DNA from: Methylococcaceae bacterium
GTDB lineage: Bacteria; Pseudomonadota; Gammaproteobacteria; Methylococcales; Methylomonadaceae
DNA length: 64,000 nt
Reading direction: 5' to 3'
Assembly (NCBI GenBank): GCA_013140705.1
Contig: JABFSH010000014.1
Span: forward strand, 1 to 64,000
The notes beneath the pieces are model-generated. The model had not been told where the DNA came from. It did not search any database and worked only from the letters and a program-made list of their open reading frames with translations. Position numbers and translations under genes: made by a program. Positions 27,822-38,874 of the stretch are shown here, in pieces. The first letter of the stretch is position 1. Every line of letters begins with the position of its first letter.

Positions 27822-29471
27822 CTAGACCAACAATCTGGGTACCGCTGCCAGCAATTTTTGTGTATAAGGATGCCGTGGATTCATACAAATCTGTGCCGTT
27901 TCGCCTTGCTCAACAATCTTGCCCTTGTACATAACCACAGTCCAGTCACTCAAATATTCCACTACACCAATGTTGTGGGTGATGAACAATAGTGTTAAGT
28001 TGCGAATCTGTCGGATGTTCAATAATAATTGCAGGATCTCTGCCTGCACGGAAACATCCAGTGCGCTGGTAATTTCATCACAGACGATGAATTCAGGATT
28101 CAGTGTCAGCGCCCGAGCCAAACCAATTCTCTGTCGTTGCCCACCTGAAAACTCATGCGGGTAACGCCACAAAAAATCGCGCATAAGCTGGACACTTTCC
28201 AAAATTTGTGCGGCGAGTTCGATACGCTCTTCATGGTTAGCACCGATGCCGTGAACCTTCATCGGCTCAGTCAGCATGGTTTCGACCAGCAAGCGAGGAT
28301 TTAAAGAAGACTGTGGGTCTTGAAAGGCAATTTGCATTTTCTTTCGCCAAGGTCGTAATTGGCGCGCATTAAGCCCCGTCAGCTCATGTCCTTCTAAATG
28401 AATACTCCCGGAAGTAGGCTTTTCAAGCTGTAACACAGCCCTGCCTAGTGTGGTTTTGCCGCAACCGGATTCACCAACCAGCGCAACGATTTGACCTTTC
28501 GGAATATCCAGCGATACTTTATCGACTGCTCGAACATAATCAATGGTGCGTCGGAACAAGCCTTTTCTAATTGGAAACCAAACTTTCAAATCGCGAATTT
28601 GTACCAGAGATACATTGTCAGCTACCTGGCTTATCGCTTCTTGTATAGGTGGGCGAACCAAAGTCGGCTTAGTTAAATTTTCCGGGAGTGACGCCAATAA
28701 ATGCTGCGTGTAGGTATGCTGGGGATTGCGTAGTACAGCTGCACAGGAACCGTTTTCGACTAACCTCCCCTCTCGCATCACACCAACCCACTGCGCCATT
28801 TGCGCCACAACGCCAAAATCATGCGTGATGAAGAGCATGCTCATGCCGGTATCGTCTTGTAACTGGCGCATCAGACGAAGTATCTCTGCCTGGACTGTTA
28901 CATCGAGAGCCGTAGTGGGTTCATCAGCAATCAGCAATTGGGGTTCGCAGGCTAACGCCATGGCGATCATCACTCGTTGTCGCTGGCCTCCCGATAACTG
29001 GTGAGGATAATCACTGAAACGCTCGGAAGCTTTAGAGATTTGTACCTGTTCTAAAGCTAGAATAGTACGTTCCTCAGTCTCGGTGACACTCATACTCGGA
29101 TAATGTAATTGCAGTGCTTCCGAAATTTGCTCACCTATCGTCAATACCGGATTCAATGAGGTCATCGGTTCCTGGAAGATCATGGCAATTTGCGAACCGC
29201 GGACTTTGCGTATAGCGGGATCGTCCAGTTTCAATAAATCCTGACCGTTAAATAATATCTCACCGCTTGGATGTGATGCTATCGCTTCAGGTAGCAAGCG
29301 TATCACCGATAGTGCACTCACTGATTTCCCACTTCCTGATTCACCTACCAAACAAAAGCTTTCTCCTTTTGGAATAGTAAAACTGATATCTTCAACAGCT
29401 CTCACTTCCCTGCAGCCTGATTTCAAATAAGTGCGCAGATTTCTAACTTCCAACAACGGCTGATTCATCAA
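27822..29471 (-). CDS. yejF: Peptide ABC transporter, duplicated ATPase YejF
   Basis: A 549 aa protein with two fused ABC ATPase domains that powers oligopeptide/microcin C-type import. Each half has a full set of motifs: Walker A GESGSGKS (~45) and GESGCGKT (~330), signature LSGGQRQR (~160) and FSGGQRQR (~440), Walker [13 protein letters not shown] and [12 protein letters not shown]. It is the last gene of yejABEF, 1 bp after yejE. The transposon ends only 95 bp beyond its stop. Confidence 0.93.
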   Translation of the reverse strand: MMNQPLLEVRNLRTYLKSGCREVRAVEDISFTIPKGESFCLVGESGSGKSVSALSVIRLLPEAIASHPSGEILFNGQDLLKLDDPAIRKVRGSQIAMIFQEPMTSLNPVLTIGEQISEALQLHYPSMSVTETEERTILALEQVQISKASERFSDYPHQLSGGQRQRVMIAMALACEPQLLIADEPTTALDVTVQAEILRLMRQLQDDTGMSMLFITHDFGVVAQMAQWVGVMREGRLVENGSCAAVLRNPQHTYTQHLLASLPENLTKPTLVRPPIQEAISQVADNVSLVQIRDLKVWFPIRKGLFRRTIDYVRAVDKVSLDIPKGQIVALVGESGCGKTTLGRAVLQLEKPTSGSIHLEGHELTGLNARQLRPWRKKMQIAFQDPQSSLNPRLLVETMLTEPMKVHGIGANHEERIELAAQILESVQLMRDFLWRYPHEFSGGQRQRIGLARALTLNPEFIVCDEITSALDVSVQAEILQLLLNIRQIRNLTLLFITHNIGVVEYLSDWTVVMYKGKIVEQGETAQICMNPRHPYTQKLLAAVPRLLV

Positions 29472-29472
29472 T

Positions 29473-30651
29473 TTATTTCAAGCTGCGTGAAAGTTTGGGG
29501 TCAATGGCATCCCGGAACGACTCGCCAATTAGATTATAGGAAAACACTGTCATGAATATAGCGCCACCCGGAAATACTGCCATCCACCAATTAAAGGTTG
29601 AAGACTTGACAGCCTGATCGAGCATTTGGCCCCAGGAAGGCGCATCAACGACACCAAGTCCTAAAAAGCTCAGTGTCGCTTCCGATAGTATGGCGCCAGC
29701 GACGCCGAAACTTAAGGCGACAAGTAAGGGTGCTACGCCATTCGGCAACATATGACGAAAGAGAATCGAATTCAGCGGCAAACCACTCGCCACAGCTGCC
29801 TGAACGTAATCCTGTTTGCGTAACTTCAAAAATTCAGTACGCACATAACGCGCATAACCCGACCAGCCGGTAACACCAATAATGACCATCATCATGTACA
29901 TGCTACGGCCAAAAAAAGCTACAAACGTTAGCAACAAAAAAAGCGTCGGTATATCTTCAAATATTTCCACCAAGCGCATCCCCAACATATCAACAATACC
30001 GGAAAAATATCCCATTAAGCCACCCACAACCACACCTATCAACAATGCAATCCCGGAAGCGATCAAGCCGATACTCAGTGAAATTCGACAGGCATGTATC
30101 ATCCTGCTCAATACATCGGCACCATTTTCCTCGGTACCCATCCAATGCAAATGACCTTTACTTTCTGATTGAAGAGGCGCCTCCAGTCCCTTGCTGCCCA
30201 AGTCACGCAAATAATCCATGGGGGCGTAGGGAATCGGCGGCATAATGCGCCAATCCACGTCCGTATAAGTAGCGACGCGAAAATCATCATAGATCACTAA
30301 TATCGGAGGTTTGATGAACAGCGTAACCAGCACTGCGGTAACGGCACTTCCCAGCAAAAACAGTAAAATGCGCTTGCCGAAATTCAGTCGCAGGCGGTAA
30401 ACCAGTATGGCAATGAAAAAAGTCGTCAGTACCCATGCATCTTCCGCGGAAAAATAGTGCAGTACTGGTGCCGATATAACGCCGTTCTTGCTCATCAACA
30501 GCGGCATGGAGTTCGCCAGAAATGGCGCGAATACAGCTGCAAAGACTAAAAGCGCAATCCAGGCAAGACCGACTTTTACGCCTACACCGGCCAGTGTCTT
30601 CCGCCAGATCAGAGCCGAATAAGACTCTCGATTTGCAATTTGTTCAGTCAT
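29473..30651 (-). CDS. yejE: Peptide ABC transporter permease YejE
   Basis: 392 aa, longer than the E. coli protein (~341 aa) because of extra N-terminal hydrophobic segments (residues ~75-130). The C-terminal 200 residues hold the DppC-type permease domain with ~5 membrane helices and the EAA-like loop SGLPLNSILFRHMLPNGVAP. HWMGTEENGADVLSRMIHAC is the typical pre-domain motif. It overlaps yejB by 8 bp, so the two are translationally coupled. Confidence 0.93.
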   Translation of the reverse strand: MTEQIANRESYSALIWRKTLAGVGVKVGLAWIALLVFAAVFAPFLANSMPLLMSKNGVISAPVLHYFSAEDAWVLTTFFIAILVYRLRLNFGKRILLFLLGSAVTAVLVTLFIKPPILVIYDDFRVATYTDVDWRIMPPIPYAPMDYLRDLGSKGLEAPLQSESKGHLHWMGTEENGADVLSRMIHACRISLSIGLIASGIALLIGVVVGGLMGYFSGIVDMLGMRLVEIFEDIPTLFLLLTFVAFFGRSMYMMMVIIGVTGWSGYARYVRTEFLKLRKQDYVQAAVASGLPLNSILFRHMLPNGVAPLLVALSFGVAGAILSEATLSFLGLGVVDAPSWGQMLDQAVKSSTFNWWMAVFPGGAIFMTVFSYNLIGESFRDAIDPKLSRSLK

Positions 30652-31723
30652 AGCTTACCCGTGGGTCAGCCAAGGTATAGCAAAAATCGGCAATCAAATA
30701 GCCTACCAAGGTGAGAAACCCGCTAACCCAGGTAATGGACAAGACCAGTTCGCGGTCACGACCTTTGACAGCTTCCACGGCAAGTTGGCCCATACCATTA
30801 ATACTGAAGATATTTTCCACGATTAGCGAACCCGCCAACAAACTGGGCAATAATCCTGCTGAGATAGTTATCAAGGGTAATAAGCTGTTACGAAATACAT
30901 GCCGCCACAAAACATCATGTTCTGACAGGCCTTTTGCACGAGCCGTACGAGCGTAATCCGAATGCAGATTTTCCAGAATTGAAGTACGCGTCAATTTCGC
31001 CAGAGCTGCGAAACTACCATAGGATAAACAAATGATCGGTAACACCAAATGCCATAGTCTATCCAGTAAAAAACCACGAATAAAGCCGGTTTGGCCCCAA
31101 TGTGGTAAAAATGGCATGTCCTGGGCTTCCCGACTGCCGATTCCAGAGGTAGGGAACCATTGAAAATGTTGAACATTGGCAAAGAAACCCAGCAACAGTA
31201 CGCCAGCCAACATAGTGGGAATAGACCATAAGGCCAACATTGACATCCCTACGCCAACATCAAAAGTTTCACCACGACCAGTCGCTGATCGCATCCCAAC
31301 CAGAATCGCGATAAGGTAGGTGAACGGTAGGGTAATCAGATTGAGCAATAGTGTGATTGGAATCCGCTCAGCAAGAATATCTGCAACGGGGCGCCCGTAT
31401 TGAAAACTCGTGCCCAGATCCATACCTTTGGTGAAAGAAAAGTCACCTCGCCTGCCCTGCTCGTCAGTTATAAAGCCGATCGGCGAAACATTATTCAACC
31501 ACCGTAGGTATTGAATAGGTGCTGGCTGGTCTAGTCCGTAGCGTTTATTGTAGTAATTCAGCAGGGCCTGCTTTTCCTGAGGTTTCATGTCCATGCCGCC
31601 GATTAATGTCTGCGCACTAATCCCGCCCGGCGACATGGCCATGACCGTAAATACCAGGACGGTAATCCCCAGCAAAGTCGGAATCATCAGCAACAGACGA
31701 CGCAGTAGATACGTCAACATCAA
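30644..31723 (-). CDS. yejB: Peptide ABC transporter permease YejB
   Basis: 359 aa DppB-type permease. The N-terminal helix LLRRLLLMIPTLLGITVLVF is followed by a periplasmic loop (to ~130) and the six-helix core with the EAA loop SEHDVLWRHVFRNSLLPLI and terminal LADPRVSYD, the family ending. It sits 12 bp after yejA and overlaps yejE, in the standard A-B-E-F order. Confidence 0.94.
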   Translation of the reverse strand: MMLTYLLRRLLLMIPTLLGITVLVFTVMAMSPGGISAQTLIGGMDMKPQEKQALLNYYNKRYGLDQPAPIQYLRWLNNVSPIGFITDEQGRRGDFSFTKGMDLGTSFQYGRPVADILAERIPITLLLNLITLPFTYLIAILVGMRSATGRGETFDVGVGMSMLALWSIPTMLAGVLLLGFFANVQHFQWFPTSGIGSREAQDMPFLPHWGQTGFIRGFLLDRLWHLVLPIICLSYGSFAALAKLTRTSILENLHSDYARTARAKGLSEHDVLWRHVFRNSLLPLITISAGLLPSLLAGSLIVENIFSINGMGQLAVEAVKGRDRELVLSITWVSGFLTLVGYLIADFCYTLADPRVSYD

Positions 31724-31735
31724 ACCATACTCCGT

Positions 31736-33589
31736 TTATTGTGTATATTTTTGCTGGGCGACAGGCACATAGTTTTCCAGCGGTAATGATCCCAGGTTTA
31801 AGCCCAGTTTCGTCATTTGCAGATTATGAATGCGTTTATCGACAAACAGCAGACTTTTGCGACGCATCAGGAATGTATATGGCTGATCTTCATGGATTAT
31901 GCGTTCGGCTTGTTGCCACAAAGGCATGCGCTTGCTTTCATCCATGGTTCGGCGCGCTTCCTCAATTAGTTTATCCAACGAAGGATTATTGTAAGTAGTG
32001 TAGTTGTCGCCTTTACTGATGGCCTGTTCACTGTGAAATATCTGGTACAAATCAGTTTCAATGCCGCTGGTCCAGCCTAATGTAATCGCATCGAAGTCTT
32101 TTTTATCGATATTTTCCAACATCACCGGCCATTCTTGCGGAAAAGGAATCATCCGGACGCCTGCACGGGCATAGAGATCCTTCAACAGCAGGACCATGCG
32201 CTTGGTGTCTTCATTTGCCTGGAAATAGGTTAATTTAAATTCAAAAGGATTACCCGATTTGTCTTCCAATACACCATCGCCATTGCGGTCTTCATAGCCC
32301 GCTGTCCTGAGAAGTGCTTTGGCCTTTGCCAAATCGTATGTATAGGGGGATAAACTGCTGTCATGCTGCTTGCTGGTATTACTAAACGGACTGACCGCTG
32401 TCTCGGCGTAATTCAGATAGACATCCTTGATGATCCGGCTCACGTCAGTCAGGTAGGTCATGGCCTGCCTAACCCGTTTATCGGAAAATCGGGTCTTTTT
32501 GCCAGCCCGCTCCTGATTCCAGGCAATATAGCTGTATCCTACGACTGAAGGCATATATTCGAAATTCTGGCTTTTTGCAGAAATTTGTTCATCCTTTTTT
32601 AGTTCATCATATTCAACCGGTCGGGCCGTATAATTATCGATGTCACTGTTTCTATAAGTAGTCAGTCGCGCACTGTCGTTCTGTATGATTTTCCAGAGGA
32701 TTCGGCTGTATGAAGGTTGAACATCGCCCCAATAACGTTCATTACGGACCAACTCTACGTTTCCTTTATCGGGTGTCCAGTTCTTTGGGTCAAGCAATTT
32801 ATAGGGGCCGCTGCCCAACAACAAGCCCTTCGACTCGTTAAACTTTTGAGGTTCCTTCAAAAAGGCGGCATAGAAATGTTTTGGCAAAATAGCCATGCTG
32901 CCAGCCAGTGACAATGCTTCAAAATAAGGCTCCTTGAAGGTGAACACCACCTGATATTTGCCGCCCACCTTCACATCCTTGATTTTTTGCAAATACGCCC
33001 GGTCACGCGGCGCCTGAATGGCGTCGGTCATGATAAAGTCAAAGGTAAAGACCACGTCATCAGCGGTCAAGGGTTCGCCATCGGAAAAAGTGACATCGTC
33101 ACGCATTTGAAAACTGATGACCAATCCATCGTCACTAATAGTCCAGCTTTTGGCGATTAATCCTTCCCAATCCAGTGTATCGGGATTACGTGTGATGAGA
33201 CTCTCCAGAATATAGCTTTGTACATTCGAGGCGTAGAGGTCCGTGGAAACGAATGGCGTAATCGTCTTTAGGTTAGTTGAAAAGGCATCAACGCTCCAAT
33301 CGCCTTGCGCATAATCTGAAAGTTGTGTCGCCGCAAAAGCGCGTTTGAAAACGGGGGCGATTTCGTCACTTGACGATTGTGTCGAGGCTAGTGATTGACT
33401 GACAGTTCCGGAGGCAATAGTACTTCGAAGTTCACGAATATCCTTGGCCTGTTCCAGGATTACAGATTGTATCTCGGTCAGTTTCAACCACTGTCGGTCA
33501 ATCTGGTACATTGACAGAGATAATAAAAGTACCAGGAAACACAGAAGCGAATAGTTAATCCAGTCCCTGGGGGTCAGATGATTTTGCAT
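31736..33589 (-). CDS. yejA: Peptide-binding protein YejA (SBP family 5)
   Basis: 617 aa extracellular solute-binding protein. An N-terminal hydrophobic segment (SLLCFLVLLLSLSMYQ, residues ~14-29) is a signal-anchor or signal peptide without an obvious lipobox, and a short coiled region precedes the binding domain. LITRNPDTLDWEGLIAKSWTI, FSDGEPLTADDVVFTF and the SGPYKLLDPKNWTPDKGNV block are SBP_bac_5 hallmarks. Likely binds oligopeptides for YejBEF. It is first in the operon; its promoter would lie in the 50 bp before it or further upstream. Confidence 0.9.
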   Translation of the reverse strand: MQNHLTPRDWINYSLLCFLVLLLSLSMYQIDRQWLKLTEIQSVILEQAKDIRELRSTIASGTVSQSLASTQSSSDEIAPVFKRAFAATQLSDYAQGDWSVDAFSTNLKTITPFVSTDLYASNVQSYILESLITRNPDTLDWEGLIAKSWTISDDGLVISFQMRDDVTFSDGEPLTADDVVFTFDFIMTDAIQAPRDRAYLQKIKDVKVGGKYQVVFTFKEPYFEALSLAGSMAILPKHFYAAFLKEPQKFNESKGLLLGSGPYKLLDPKNWTPDKGNVELVRNERYWGDVQPSYSRILWKIIQNDSARLTTYRNSDIDNYTARPVEYDELKKDEQISAKSQNFEYMPSVVGYSYIAWNQERAGKKTRFSDKRVRQAMTYLTDVSRIIKDVYLNYAETAVSPFSNTSKQHDSSLSPYTYDLAKAKALLRTAGYEDRNGDGVLEDKSGNPFEFKLTYFQANEDTKRMVLLLKDLYARAGVRMIPFPQEWPVMLENIDKKDFDAITLGWTSGIETDLYQIFHSEQAISKGDNYTTYNNPSLDKLIEEARRTMDESKRMPLWQQAERIIHEDQPYTFLMRRKSLLFVDKRIHNLQMTKLGLNLGSLPLENYVPVAQQKYTQ

Positions 33590-33639
33590 GACTTCATAAT
33601 GGTTGCAGAGTTTTAACGGAGGATAAGACGAAAATGATT

Positions 33640-34416
33640 TTATTTCACACCAAAGCCAATCAGTGACTTTCTCAATGAAGGGATCAAGTCCTTCAATGCG
33701 GTTCCTATCGATTTAATTTTTTCTACACCGGTTCTATAGCGTCGGCTTTTTAAAAAAACCACATGGTTTTTTTGAAATCCAGCTGCTTTAAATAATATTT
33801 CCAACTCATTTTTGGTGAACTCTCTATTATGCCGATCCGGGAAAAAAGACATGCCTTTATACAGAATGGGTGCTGCGTACAAATAATGTTTTTCATAATC
33901 GTAAGTGATGTGCTTGCCTCTTAGCAATCGGCTTCTATTTCTGAAGCAGGCGGCGTTCGGAACATCCAGCTCTAAAATTCCGTCCTTGCGCAATACTCTG
34001 TGCATTTCCCTGACAGCTGGAAGATGTGAGTGCGAAAAATGCTCCAATGCCTGACAGCAAACAACCGCATCAAAATATCCGTCAGGCCAATGCAGGTTGT
34101 CGACTTCCACGTTGCAGAGTTTAAAGTCCTTTATTTTATCGAATGTTCGAGGAAATTTTTGCCGGTTGTCGACAATATCAACAGCATAACATTCATGTCC
34201 CAATTCATGCAGCAGAGATAATAACAGGCCCGCACCGGGTCCAATATCTAAAATTTTTTTACAGTTTCTTAGTTCATATGCAATCAAACAGAAACGGTCG
34301 ATACTGCCTCTAAACGTGTCTTCAGATGATTGATCTGACAGATCATACAATTTGCCCTCATTTTTAAGTTTCAAAGACATCCGAAAGATGTCATTTCTTG
34401 ATAGATTTTGGGTCAC
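33640..34416 (-). CDS. Class I SAM-dependent methyltransferase
   Basis: 258 aa. The SAM-binding motif I is KILDIGPGAGLLLSLLHELG (~54-73); acidic AVDIVDN follows, and WPDGYFDAVVCCQALEHFSH is motif IV of the Methyltransf_11/23 group. The C-terminus is basic. GTG at 34416 is the start, with an AGGGGGAA ribosome site. The substrate is unknown; proximity to an O-antigen ligase and other surface-sugar genes hints at polysaccharide or lipid modification, which is inference. Confidence 0.82.
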   Translation of the reverse strand: MTQNLSRNDIFRMSLKLKNEGKLYDLSDQSSEDTFRGSIDRFCLIAYELRNCKKILDIGPGAGLLLSLLHELGHECYAVDIVDNRQKFPRTFDKIKDFKLCNVEVDNLHWPDGYFDAVVCCQALEHFSHSHLPAVREMHRVLRKDGILELDVPNAACFRNRSRLLRGKHITYDYEKHYLYAAPILYKGMSFFPDRHNREFTKNELEILFKAAGFQKNHVVFLKSRRYRTGVEKIKSIGTALKDLIPSLRKSLIGFGVK

Positions 34417-34630
34417 ACTTTCCCCCTGAGGAAAATAGAATTTGTCAAAGAAAACCGGCTTCGTTTAATCCAATAGCTGAGGTTATTCATAAATGCGGAA
34501 AGTTATATTTTGCCATATTCTAAAAAACGCTACTGATTGAATGAGTGGAAATATCAGACAACAATGTTTTAACAGGTACAGTAAAATGACGAATGAATTT
34601 CAATGAAGTTTAATTCCACTTACTTTTATC

Positions 34631-35854
34631 ATGCAAACGTTGGTATTTCATAATTTGTCAGATCGTATTCAGGCGCGGGCCCCTGTTTATGGCGCTTGTT
34701 TTATAAGCCTATTCCTTATAGCCATCTATTTTTCGACTGCGCTAGCCATCATTTTATCAGGTGTCATCGGTTTATTTTGGTTGCTGACCGGTCAATTTTT
34801 TACATTAGCCCGAATACTGAAAGAATATCCTATCGCGGCATGGTCGTTACTGTTGTTTATTTGTTTTTTTGTAGGCTCTGCTTACGGTAATGCATCTATT
34901 AAAGAGACCTTCGTTATAATATCAAAATATCGGGAATTGTTTTTCATCCCTGTTTTGATTCCATTTTTAAAGAAAAACCCCCATCGTAACTGGGTATGGC
35001 TGGCATTCACTGTTGCATCAGTATTATCTTTTTCGATTTCCTATTTGATGAGCCTGGGCATTCTTGATATGACAGAAATTCATGGACCTTCCTGGAAAAG
35101 TCGCATCACGCACAGCCTGTTCATGGCGTTTTTTGCATTCTACTGTATGCATAAGGCTTATAACGACAATCGCTTTTCGACACTCTATGTAGTGATGTTC
35201 CTGTTGTCTGCTTATAATCTTTTTTTTATTGTCGAAGGACGAAGTGGGCAATTAATTGCCGTGGCCTTAGTGGCTTTATTTGCCTTGCAGCGTTTCAAGA
35301 TAAAGGGGCGTATTCTGACGATTCTTGGATTTGCAGTTTTTATGGGGCTGTTTTTAAATTTTTCAGATAAATCCAGCCGAATTCATGAAGGCATTGCCAA
35401 TACCAAGGCTTACATGAAAGAACACCCCGAGCAAACCGACTCTTCAATGGGGCAACGTTACACCTTCTGGCATTATTCATTAAAATTGATGGCTGAAAAA
35501 CCTTTTATTGGCCACGGTACGGGCAGTTTTGCTCAGGAATATCAACGTGTTGCCAAAGGCGAACACTTTATGGCTCAACATCCTCATAACGAATTTCTTT
35601 TGATCGGAGTTCAGCTTGGCATAATGGGGCTCATACCGTACTTTGGTTTTCTTGTCAGCCTGTTTTATTACTCGCTAAAATTGCCCGATCAGGATAAGTG
35701 GCTTGCGCAAGGGCTTTTGGTGTCTTTAGTGATTATCAGTCTAGTTAATACGCCAATTTTTGATCATACCGAAGGCCACTGGTTTGCCTGCATGATCGCA
35801 TTGTGTTTTGCTTCCCTGGGTTCGGACGATAAAATACTAAAGGAAGATATTTAA
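34631..35854 (+). CDS. O-antigen ligase family membrane protein
   Basis: 407 aa with ~10-12 hydrophobic helices (Wzy_C/WaaL topology). The large periplasmic loop holds [19 protein letters not shown] and [18 protein letters not shown], the ligase motif with the catalytic-type His. These proteins join O-antigen to lipid A core, or polymerise glycans. It is divergent from the methyltransferase across 214 bp and its stop overlaps the stop of the ATPase gene by 4 bp. Confidence 0.85.
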   Translation: MQTLVFHNLSDRIQARAPVYGACFISLFLIAIYFSTALAIILSGVIGLFWLLTGQFFTLARILKEYPIAAWSLLLFICFFVGSAYGNASIKETFVIISKYRELFFIPVLIPFLKKNPHRNWVWLAFTVASVLSFSISYLMSLGILDMTEIHGPSWKSRITHSLFMAFFAFYCMHKAYNDNRFSTLYVVMFLLSAYNLFFIVEGRSGQLIAVALVALFALQRFKIKGRILTILGFAVFMGLFLNFSDKSSRIHEGIANTKAYMKEHPEQTDSSMGQRYTFWHYSLKLMAEKPFIGHGTGSFAQEYQRVAKGEHFMAQHPHNEFLLIGVQLGIMGLIPYFGFLVSLFYYSLKLPDQDKWLAQGLLVSLVIISLVNTPIFDHTEGHWFACMIALCFASLGSDDKILKEDI

Positions 35855-37785
35855 AAATCTGTAAGCGTTTTGGGTGGAAAAGCCGCCCTTAACGCATTGG
35901 CAATCGCAAACACATCAATGACTTCCTGTGCGATAGCTCCGGTCACTGGACTAAGATAACCCAATCCGGCAAACACCATGCCGAACAAACTCAGTAATAT
36001 GCCACCGATTGCGCTCTGCAGCGCAATGGTTCGCATGCGGACACCGATATGAAAGAGTTCGTCGACTTTGATCAGTGAGCTATCCATAATGACGGCGTCG
36101 GCTGATTCACCGGTAATATCGCTGTTATAACCGAAGGCGATACCAATTGTTGCGGCCATCAATGCCGGCGCATCATTGATGCCATCGCCTAAGAACACGG
36201 TTTTTGCATGTTTGGTTTCTTCACGGACAATGTCCAATTTTTGTTCAGGACTTTGGCTAAAAAAAACATGTTCAATGCCAACCTCATCGGCCAGATAACG
36301 CACTTCGGATTCCCGATCGCCGGAGACCAACATCACTCGATCGAATAAATGATTAGGCTGCAAATGGTGAATGAATGACGTACTATCGCTTCGTAGCTCG
36401 TCTCTAAATTGCAGCGTTGCGGCATAAACATTATCAATCAGGGCAATACATTCCAATCCTCCCGTTACTGCAGGCAGCAAATCAGTCGCAGCCGGATAGC
36501 GGTTAAGGAATGTTTTTCGATTGATGATGGCAACCTGCTTGCCTTGTACATTGCCTTTAAGTCCCTCGCCCGGCAGTTCGGTGACGTTCGTAACACCCAG
36601 CAATTTTAATTTTGCCTGTTCAGCCGATTTAATGATGGCGCTGGCCAGTGGATGTTTGGAATAACGTTCCAGACTGGCAATGAATTGCAGCACATCAGTC
36701 TTGTTGTGATGATGTGCCGGAATTAGCTCAACCAGTGCTGGACGACCACAAGTCAAAGTGCCGGTTTTATCAAAGATGGCGGTCCGGCAGGCGCTGATGG
36801 TTTCCAGAATGGCAGGATTTTTGATGATAATTTCGCGTCGCGCTGCCAACGAAATGGAGCTGATTATAGTGACGGGTATGGCAATCAATAAAGGACACGG
36901 AGTGGCAATGACCAACACCGCCAGAAAGCGAACCACATCGCCGCTGATAAACCAGGCCAATAAAGCACAGACAAAGGCTACTGGCGTATAGAAAGCACCA
37001 ATCTGGTCGCCTAGTCGACGTATGTTGGGCCGGTGCTGTTCAGATGATCGCATGACTTCCATGATTTTTGCATAACGTGAGTCAATAGCCATCTTATCAG
37101 CACGAATGGTCAACGCGGTATCACCATTAACGGCTCCGGACATCACCAAAGAGCCACTGGTTTTGGACATCAAATAGGGTTCACCGGTCAAATACGATTC
37201 ATCCATGGAGCCTGAGCCTTCCAACACCGTGCCATCAACGGGACAAATCTCATGCGGAAGCACCAGTAAAATATCACCCAGAGCCACTTGTTCCGTGGCA
37301 ATATCGGTAAAGGTGTCGTCCGATTTTCGATGAGCAACAGACGGCATGCGCTTTGCCAACGCTTCAAGTACGGAGGATGCTTTGCGTACCGCATAAGACT
37401 CCAGGACAGCACCACCAGACAACATTAAAACGACTAAACAACCCGCCAGATATTCATGCAAAATAACGGCAGTAATAATGGCGAGTCCGGCCAATAAATC
37501 AGAGCCAAAATCAGCGTGTATAAGCTTTACACAGAGTTGAAAAATTAACGGAATTCCGCCCAGCATGAGAACAGCAAGCAAAGGAATTTGCAGCAGCGAA
37601 AATGCAAAGTCAAATTGCCCAATCAAACCATGCAACGTTGCGGACTGAAGTGAAGCATGAAAGGAAAAAGTGTACACTTCACGTCCATATTGGAATCCAT
37701 AATCCAGAACAAGATTGATACCTATGCCAAGTATGCTGATGATGGCTATGACATTTTCCGATTTTAAGGGCAGTGTGTTTGACAT
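35851..37785 (-). CDS. P1B-type heavy-metal ATPase with TPC motif
   Basis: 644 aa cation pump. No N-terminal HMA metal-binding domain is present; the protein starts with hydrophobic helices. The A-domain has DESYLTGEP (~205), the transport motif is [11 protein letters not shown] (~300), phosphorylation site FDKTGTLT (~342), HP in [10 protein letters not shown], and hinge [10 protein letters not shown] (~545). The TPC triad differs from the CPC of Cu/Zn/Cd pumps, so the transported metal is uncertain. C-terminal helices carry [14 protein letters not shown]. Confidence 0.88.
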   Translation of the reverse strand: MSNTLPLKSENVIAIISILGIGINLVLDYGFQYGREVYTFSFHASLQSATLHGLIGQFDFAFSLLQIPLLAVLMLGGIPLIFQLCVKLIHADFGSDLLAGLAIITAVILHEYLAGCLVVLMLSGGAVLESYAVRKASSVLEALAKRMPSVAHRKSDDTFTDIATEQVALGDILLVLPHEICPVDGTVLEGSGSMDESYLTGEPYLMSKTSGSLVMSGAVNGDTALTIRADKMAIDSRYAKIMEVMRSSEQHRPNIRRLGDQIGAFYTPVAFVCALLAWFISGDVVRFLAVLVIATPCPLLIAIPVTIISSISLAARREIIIKNPAILETISACRTAIFDKTGTLTCGRPALVELIPAHHHNKTDVLQFIASLERYSKHPLASAIIKSAEQAKLKLLGVTNVTELPGEGLKGNVQGKQVAIINRKTFLNRYPAATDLLPAVTGGLECIALIDNVYAATLQFRDELRSDSTSFIHHLQPNHLFDRVMLVSGDRESEVRYLADEVGIEHVFFSQSPEQKLDIVREETKHAKTVFLGDGINDAPALMAATIGIAFGYNSDITGESADAVIMDSSLIKVDELFHIGVRMRTIALQSAIGGILLSLFGMVFAGLGYLSPVTGAIAQEVIDVFAIANALRAAFPPKTLTDF

Positions 37786-37888
37786 TCTTTAAAATTCCAA
37801 TGAGCTATGAGCGTAATAGTTTTGTAGGTATAACAATTTCGTCGTTAAATTGGTACGATGTGCTGAGATAAATTTCTCGATCAGTTAA

Positions 37889-38007
37889 GGGAACTTCTAA
37901 AAATTATCCATTCATGCTTCGACAGGCTCAGCACGACGAATAAGTTTCTGATTTAAAAAGACCGCCGTTCGCACTGAGCCTGTCGATGTGCAACTTTTAG
38001 AGGTCCC
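37889..38007. repeat. MITE-like nested inverted repeat
   Basis: The outer ends GGGAACTTCTAAAA (37889-37902) and TTTTAGAGGTCCC (37995-38007) are imperfect inverted repeats. Inside, CGACAGGCTCAG at 37920-37931 pairs perfectly with 37974-37985. The core TTCGACAGGCTCAGCACGA resembles a repeat scattered in many bacterial genomes. About 119 bp, no coding capacity, in the 276 bp gap between the ATPase gene and the hydrolase gene. Confidence 0.6.
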
Positions 38008-38061
38008 CTTTTATTAAGGGGAGTTTTATAAACCCTGAACAGCAAGGCTCTGAAATGAATT

Positions 38062-38874
38062 ATGCCGTCTAATCTTGGACAAAACTGGATACTGCTTCGT
38101 GGATTAAGTCGCGAATCGGCTCATTGGGGAAGCTTTGTCAACTTGATGGAGTCGACATTTCCTGATGCATCACTGACTCTGCTGGATCTGCCCGGTACGG
38201 GATACTTACATAAAGCAGCGAGCCCGACCGCTATTATAGACTTTGTTGAACAAGTGCGCTGTTCTGCATTGGAGCAAAACTGTCTAAACCAGCCGGCAAC
38301 CATTTTGGCCTTGTCATTAGGGGCAATGGTTGCTTGGGAGTGGCTATTGTCATATCCGGATGAGATTTGCGGAGCGGCTTTGATCGGTACCAGTTTTGCC
38401 GGATTAAGTCCCTGGTATCAGCGACTACGGTGGCAAAGCTATGGCAGACTGCTTGGTTTGATCAGACAGAAAACAATGGAGGACAGAGAACTGGCGATTT
38501 TGCAATTGGTCAGCAATCGCCGGGATCAGGACGGGCAAATTAAGGAGCAATGGGAAAAAATACAAACCGAACGTCCAGTCAACATTAAAAATACTTATCG
38601 CCAAATACTGGCAGCGGCGGCTTATAAACCGGATGACAGAAAACCCAAGCAACCGGTTTTATTAATGCATGGCCGTGGTGACAAACTGGTTGCCCCCGAG
38701 TGCTCTGCAGCAATTCAGAAGAAATGGAATCTTCCCCTTGAAATGCACCCTTGGGGTGGTCACGATTTGCCGCTTGACGATGATTTATGGGTGATCTCGC
38801 GATTAAAAAAATGGATCGACATCAGGCTTGAGGCGTCATTATTTTTTTTTGATATAAAAAATCTGCATTTGTGA
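38062..38874 (+). CDS. Alpha/beta hydrolase
   Basis: 270 aa. The nucleophile elbow is ALSLGAMVAWEW (Ser near residue 93); the acid is in LLMHGRGDKLVAPE (~215) and the His in PWGGHDLPLDDD (~233), completing a Ser-Asp-His triad. The opening WILLRGLSRESAHWG is an oxyanion-hole type strand. BioH-like in size, but no biotin genes are near, so the substrate is unknown. Its last 36 bases overlap the tusA-like gene on the opposite strand. Confidence 0.82.
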   Translation: MPSNLGQNWILLRGLSRESAHWGSFVNLMESTFPDASLTLLDLPGTGYLHKAASPTAIIDFVEQVRCSALEQNCLNQPATILALSLGAMVAWEWLLSYPDEICGAALIGTSFAGLSPWYQRLRWQSYGRLLGLIRQKTMEDRELAILQLVSNRRDQDGQIKEQWEKIQTERPVNIKNTYRQILAAAAYKPDDRKPKQPVLLMHGRGDKLVAPECSAAIQKKWNLPLEMHPWGGHDLPLDDDLWVISRLKKWIDIRLEASLFFFDIKNLHL

